Of a DNA stretch of 64,000 bases, positions 60,514 to 64,000 are shown piece after piece (position 1 is the first letter of the stretch; each line of letters begins with the position of its first letter). The position numbers and the translations under genes were made by a program. The notes below the pieces were generated by a model, which was given only the letters and a program-made list of their open reading frames with translations, was not told the origin of the DNA and made no database searches. This DNA comes from Streptomyces sp. NBC_00708. GTDB taxonomy: Bacteria; Actinomycetota; Actinomycetes; Streptomycetales; Streptomycetaceae. The DNA lies in contig CP108997.1 in NCBI GenBank assembly GCA_036226585.1, positions 3,968,001-4,032,000 on the forward strand. The letters run 5' to 3'.

Positions 60514-61410
60514 TCATGCCGTTCCGTGCAGGGTGGCGGCTTCCTCCTCCGTCAGGCGCAGGGAGCCGGCGGCGATGTTCTCGGCGAGGTGGCCGAGGTC
60601 GCCGGTGCCGGGGATGGCCAGGACGTGCGGCCCCTGGTGCAGCGTCCACGCCAGCCTGATCTGGGCCGGGGTCACACCGTGGGCGCGGGCGACGGCGCGG
60701 ACCTCGGGGCCGTGGCCGGTGGTCGCGCCGGCGGTGCGGCCGGTCCCGGCGATCGAGTAGAACGGCACGAACGCGATGCGCTGTTCGCCGCAGAGGTCCA
60801 GGAGCTCCCTCTGCTCGGGCGACGCGTCGATGCCGTACATGTTCTGGACGCACACCACCGGTGCGATGTGCTGGGCCTCGGCCAGGTGGTGGGGGCGGAT
60901 GTTCGACAGGCCCAGGTGGCGGATGAGCCCGGCCTCGCGCAGTTCGGCCAGGGCGCCGAAGCGTTCGGCGATCGAGCCGGTCCCGACGATGCGCAGGTTC
61001 ACCACGTCGAGGTGGTCGCGGCCGAGCTGGCGCAGGTTCTCCTCGACCTGGCCGCGCAGCTGCCCGGGGGTGGCGTGTGCCTGCCACTCGCCGGAGGCAT
61101 CACGGCCGGGCCCGACCTTGGTGGTGATGACGAGGTCGTCCGGGTACGGGCCCAGCGCCCGGTTGATCAGCTCGTTGGCCGAGCGCAGCGGGGAGAAGTA
61201 GAACGCGGCGGTGTCGATGTGGTTCACGCCGAGCTCCACGGCGCGGCGGAGCACGCGGACCGCCTGGTCGCGGTCGCGCGGCAGGGCGTCGGCGACCAGC
61301 GCCTCGCCGTACTGCGGAAGGCGCATCGCGCCGAAGCCGATCCGGTGGACCGTCAGGTCACCGAGCTCCCAGGTGCCCGATGCCGCCGCGGTGATCGTCT
61401 GTGAGGTCAT
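60514..61410 (-). CDS. Aldo/keto reductase lacking the usual catalytic histidine
   Basis: The 298-residue protein keeps the AKR barrel: LGDLTVHRIGFGAMRLP, DTAAFYFSPLRSANELI (Asp, Tyr), TTKVG (Lys), GLSNIRPHHLAEA and AIPGTGDLGHLAENI. The strand that normally ends in catalytic His reads DHLDVVNLRIVG here. ATG 61410 starts the conserved domain. It is divergent from an ArsR-type gene with GATTC..GAATC half-sites between, so that regulator may control it. Confidence 0.82.
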   Translation of the reverse strand: MTSQTITAAASGTWELGDLTVHRIGFGAMRLPQYGEALVADALPRDRDQAVRVLRRAVELGVNHIDTAAFYFSPLRSANELINRALGPYPDDLVITTKVGPGRDASGEWQAHATPGQLRGQVEENLRQLGRDHLDVVNLRIVGTGSIAERFGALAELREAGLIRHLGLSNIRPHHLAEAQHIAPVVCVQNMYGIDASPEQRELLDLCGEQRIAFVPFYSIAGTGRTAGATTGHGPEVRAVARAHGVTPAQIRLAWTLHQGPHVLAIPGTGDLGHLAENIAAGSLRLTEEEAATLHGTA

Positions 61411-61477
61411 GGCGGGATGATGTCCGCGCGTTAGGCTGGTCCGCCATTGATTCGGGCATGGGTGAATCCATCGAGGA

Positions 61478-62479
61478 GTGGGTGTTCTGGCCGGGCTGGC
61501 GTTCTCGACGAGCGATCTGGCGCAGGTGCGGTTCTCGGTCTCGCCGATGTGGGAGGTCGCGCCCAGCTTCCGGCTGCTGAGATCGGACTCCACGCATCCG
61601 GTCCACCGCACCTGGGTCGATCAGGTACGCCCGCGCTGGGCGGCCGGCGGACTGGACCGGGGCTGGCTCGGCGAGTTGATCCCGCTCACCGGCGGCTACA
61701 TCCCCGACTTCCTCAACCCGGCCCCCCTGGGCCCTGCTCCCGCCCCGGCGGCGGAGTGGGAGGCGATCCGGGCCACGCCCGGGGACCGTGTGCGCCGGGA
61801 CCTGGACCATCTGGCCCGCCATCAGGGGTCCCTCGGCCCTCGGTTGCGCGCCCTGCGCGACGACCCGTACGGGCCGCTCCTCGCCGAGCTCACCAAGGAG
61901 CTCGAAACCTACTGGGAACGGGCCCTCGCCCCCTACTGGGCCCGCATCAGGGCGGTCCTGGACGCCGACATCCTGTACCGGGCACGCCTGGCCGCCGAGC
62001 GCGGCACCGGCCACCTCCTCGACGACCTGCACACGTCCTTGAGCTGGGACGACGGCGCGTTGCTGATGGCCCACCGCAAGCGGCCGCTGACCCGCACGAC
62101 GGCGGGCACGGGGCTGCTGCTGATCCCCTCGGCCTTCGCCGGGCCCGGCCTGCGCACCCGGACGACGCCGCCGGACCCGCCCCAACTCGCCTATCGGGCG
62201 CGCGGTGTCGGCCTGCTCTGGGAGCCCCGGCCCGTCACGGGAACCGCCACCCTGTCCGCCGTGCTGGGCCGCTCCCGCACCCTGCTGCTGGCCGAGCTGG
62301 AGATCCCGGCCTCCACCACGCAACTGGCACAGCGCACCGGGCTCTCCCCGGCGGCGGTGTCCCAGAACCTCACCGCACTGCGCGACGCGGGTCTGGTGAG
62401 CGCCCACCGGAGCGGCCGTTCCGTCCTCTACGCCCGCACCGCCGCGGCCGAAACCCTGCTCCGGGCGGCCTCTGCCTGA
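61478..62479 (+). CDS. ArsR-type regulator with large N-terminal domain (DUF5937-like)
   Basis: The 333-residue protein has a roughly 230-residue N-terminal domain (FSTSDLAQVRFSVSPMWEV, DLDHLARHQGSLGPRL) of the DUF5937 type, and a C-terminal ArsR winged helix (about 265-325; SRTLLLAELEIPASTTQLAQRTGLSPAAVSQNLTALRDAGLVSAHRSGRSVLYARTA). The long N-terminal part probably binds a ligand. Without a clear ribosome-binding site, GTG 61478 is a tentative start. It is divergent from the aldo/keto reductase and probably represses it. Confidence 0.83.
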   Translation: MGVLAGLAFSTSDLAQVRFSVSPMWEVAPSFRLLRSDSTHPVHRTWVDQVRPRWAAGGLDRGWLGELIPLTGGYIPDFLNPAPLGPAPAPAAEWEAIRATPGDRVRRDLDHLARHQGSLGPRLRALRDDPYGPLLAELTKELETYWERALAPYWARIRAVLDADILYRARLAAERGTGHLLDDLHTSLSWDDGALLMAHRKRPLTRTTAGTGLLLIPSAFAGPGLRTRTTPPDPPQLAYRARGVGLLWEPRPVTGTATLSAVLGRSRTLLLAELEIPASTTQLAQRTGLSPAAVSQNLTALRDAGLVSAHRSGRSVLYARTAAAETLLRAASA

Positions 62480-62541
62480 CCCGGGGCCGTCCTCCGCCGC
62501 GCGGGCTCACCCCGGCCGCACCCGGTCGTAGCCTGGTCGTC

Positions 62542-63033
62542 GTGAACGCGACTCCCGAGGTACTCGCCGTACTGGACGACCTGCTCGCCGCCGCGGGCCC
62601 CGACGACCGGGGCGCCCTGTGGCAGCTCGACCGGCGGGGGAGGGAGCTGGACGCGAACCTGGTGCGGCTGCCCCCGGGCGCGGAGGTCGGGGAGCACCAG
62701 GAGGACGTGCTCGACGTGCTCCTGGTGGTCCTCGCGGGCAGCGGCCGTCTGACCCCGGGCGACGGCGCGGCGCCCCTGACCCTGACCCCGACGACGGCGA
62801 CCTGGCTGCCCCGCACCTCCCGCCGCTCCCTGACGGCGGGCCCGGACGGCCTCGCCTATCTGACGGTCCACCGCCGCCGCCCCGGCCTCGCGCTCAAGCC
62901 GACGGTGTACGCGCAGGAGGGCGGCGAGGCTCCGTGCGCACTGGACCGGGTGTGCCCGGAGTGCGGCCGGATGTCCCCGGAGTCGGCACCGGTGTTCTGC
63001 AGTGCTTGCGGGGAGCGGTTTCCCGGGCGCTGA
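62542..63033 (+). CDS. Cupin-fold protein with C-terminal zinc ribbon
   Basis: The 163-residue protein has a beta-rich cupin-like middle (LPPGAEVGEHQEDVLDVLLVVLAGSGRL, TPTTATWLPRTSRRSL, about 47-115) but only one clear metal-type residue, His56, so it may not bind metal. A C-terminal CPECGRM ... CSACGERF zinc ribbon (about 140-160) follows. GTG 62542 starts MNATPEV. It lies 62 bp after the ArsR-type gene. Function unknown. Confidence 0.7.
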   Translation: MNATPEVLAVLDDLLAAAGPDDRGALWQLDRRGRELDANLVRLPPGAEVGEHQEDVLDVLLVVLAGSGRLTPGDGAAPLTLTPTTATWLPRTSRRSLTAGPDGLAYLTVHRRRPGLALKPTVYAQEGGEAPCALDRVCPECGRMSPESAPVFCSACGERFPGR

Positions 63034-63068
63034 GGGAGGGGGCGGCGGCGCCCGTGAGCGAGACCGGC

Positions 63069-63175
63069 GCACCGGGCCCCGATCCGGCCGGGGGAACCGG
63101 CCGCGCCGGGGCCCCGATCCGGCCGGGGGAACCGGCCGCGCCGGGGCCCCGATCCGGCCGGGGGAGGAACCGGGC
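63069..63175. repeat. 35-bp tandem repeat, three copies
   Basis: The unit gcgccggggccccgatccgg plus 15 more bases (ending ggaaccggcc) occurs at 63069-63102, 63103-63137 and 63138-63175, with minor changes in the outer copies (one base missing in copy 1, a short insertion in copy 3). It fills the gap between the cupin and EEP genes. Confidence 0.85.
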
Positions 63176-63202
63176 GCATCCGTACCCCCGTCCTGGTGGG
63201 TG

Positions 63203-64000
63203 ATGACAGGGACGAGGGTGAGAAGAGTGGCCGCGGTGGCGCGGGCCGCCGTCTCGTGGCGGGCGTGGGACCGCGCCGGGCGGCGGGGACGGGTCACGGC
63301 CGCGCTCGCGGTCCTCACCGCGCTTCTCCTGGCCGGCCATCGCGCCGTCCCCAACACCCCCGGCCACCTCGGCAGCCTCCTGGAGGCGTTCCTGCCGTGG
63401 CTCGGACTGGCCGTCGTCCCGCTGCTGACCCTGGCCGTACTGCGGCGGTCGGTGCTCGCACTGGTGGCGGTGGTGCTGCCGGTGGCGGCGTGGGCGTACG
63501 CGTTCGGCGGGCTGTTCCTTCCGGCGCCGGACCCGGGCCCGCGCGACCTGGTCGTCGTCCAGCACAACGTCAGCGATGTGAACGCCGACCCGGCGGGTAC
63601 GGCCCGTGCGCTGGCCGCCCAGGGCGCCGACCTGATCGCCCTGGAGGAATTGGTGCCCGGTGCGCTGCCGGCGTACGAGAAGACCCTCGCGGCGGCGTAC
63701 CCCTTCCACGAGGTCCGGGGCACGGTGGGGCTCTGGTCCCGGCACCCCCTCTCCGGCACCCGGACCGTGGACATCAAGCCGGTGGACATCACGGAGGGCT
63801 GGAGCCGGGGCCTGCGTACGGTGGCCCGCACCCCGCACGGCGAGGTCGCGGTGTACGTGGCGCACCTGCCGTCGTTCCGGCTCGGCGCGGGCGGACTGGG
63901 GACCGCCCGGCGCGACGAGAGCGCCCGGCTGCTGGGCCGGGCGCTGGACGCCGAGGCGACGGGCCCGGTGATCGTGCTGGGCGACCTGAACGGCACGGTG
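63203..64000 (+). CDS. Endonuclease/exonuclease/phosphatase family membrane protein (3' end cut)
   Basis: The visible 266 residues have three hydrophobic helices (AALAVLTALLLAGHRAV; FLPWLGLAVVPLLTLAVL; LALVAVVLPVAAWAYAFGGLFLP) and then the EEP fold: LVVVQHNVSDVNAD (Asn), LIALEELVPG (catalytic Glu), VAVYVAHLPS and VIVLGDLNGTV (Asp-x-Asn). The enzyme probably cleaves a phosphodiester or phosphate ester outside the membrane. ATG 63203 or GTG 63218 could be the start. The C-terminal Asp-His pair lies outside the window. Confidence 0.85.
   Translation, partial: MTGTRVRRVAAVARAAVSWRAWDRAGRRGRVTAALAVLTALLLAGHRAVPNTPGHLGSLLEAFLPWLGLAVVPLLTLAVLRRSVLALVAVVLPVAAWAYAFGGLFLPAPDPGPRDLVVVQHNVSDVNADPAGTARALAAQGADLIALEELVPGALPAYEKTLAAAYPFHEVRGTVGLWSRHPLSGTRTVDIKPVDITEGWSRGLRTVARTPHGEVAVYVAHLPSFRLGAGGLGTARRDESARLLGRALDAEATGPVIVLGDLNGTV

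Noticed and set aside
63069..63175. CRISPR array
   Set aside because: The units are head-to-tail with no unique spacers between them.

Overview
The window is chromosomal DNA of a high-GC actinomycete, almost certainly Streptomyces. Codon third positions are nearly all G or C, GTG and TTG starts are common, secreted glycanases and membrane exporters are abundant, and a short GC-rich intergenic repeat (core cccgtccggcg..gaggacgg) recurs. Menaquinone is made by the futalosine route (mqnB, mqnD), as in Streptomyces. No tRNA, rRNA, CRISPR array, insertion sequence or prophage gene was seen. Both ends cut genes.

Layout. 1-8.8 kb: a TetR regulator and CocE/NonD hydrolase facing each other across a perfect operator; an LAxTG cell-wall-anchored protein of unknown role with a nuclease-like motif; a secreted beta-helix glycanase; a maltokinase-cap-like protein. 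8.8-14.8 kb, the most accessory-looking part: a drug exporter with its ArsR regulator, a VapBC toxin-antitoxin pair sharing a 37-bp operator region with a divergent nucleoside-deoxyribosyltransferase-like gene, a coding remnant, an HTH/zinc-ribbon protein, two tiny coupled genes, and an inositol-monophosphatase-like protein with altered metal ligands. 14.8-20.2 kb: a secreted FG-GAP protein and a murR-murQ-murP operon for N-acetylmuramic acid salvage. 20.3-24.9 kb: small hypothetical genes, a Cmx-like exporter, and a coupled operon of two tandem paralogs plus an HD hydrolase. 25-31 kb: copper ATPase copA behind a CsoR-type operator, cutC, and a GH9 cellulase behind two CebR boxes.

31-51 kb is conserved actinobacterial core: helD, an XPB-type helicase and its helicase-associated partner, a HAD hydrolase, a cold-shock protein, mqnD-mqnB, a DUF2771 lipoprotein, an MFS protein, a DUF3027 protein and a 1069-residue Hsp90/sacsin-like ATPase. 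From memory, several of these have neighbours in the same order in Mycobacterium tuberculosis (Rv0861c/Rv0862c, Rv0871, Rv0875c-Rv0877). 51-64 kb: a CtpE-like P-type ATPase, a DUF2530 membrane protein, a purine permease behind an AT-rich leader, a ribbon-helix-helix protein, a MarR-MFS pair, two aldo/keto reductases, a proline iminopeptidase, an ArsR regulator, a cupin/zinc-ribbon protein and a truncated endonuclease/exonuclease/phosphatase protein.

The main themes are carbon and cell-wall scavenging under dedicated repressors (CebR boxes at the cellulase, MurR with the muramate operon, the beta-helix glycanase), copper control, and several exporters each paired with a local regulator. The best candidates for something undescribed are the VapBC plus nucleotide-enzyme pocket, the LAxTG protein with a PD-(D/E)XK-like motif, the metal-ligand-swapped IMPase homologue, the tandem-paralog operon, and short duplications that copy gene stop codons.
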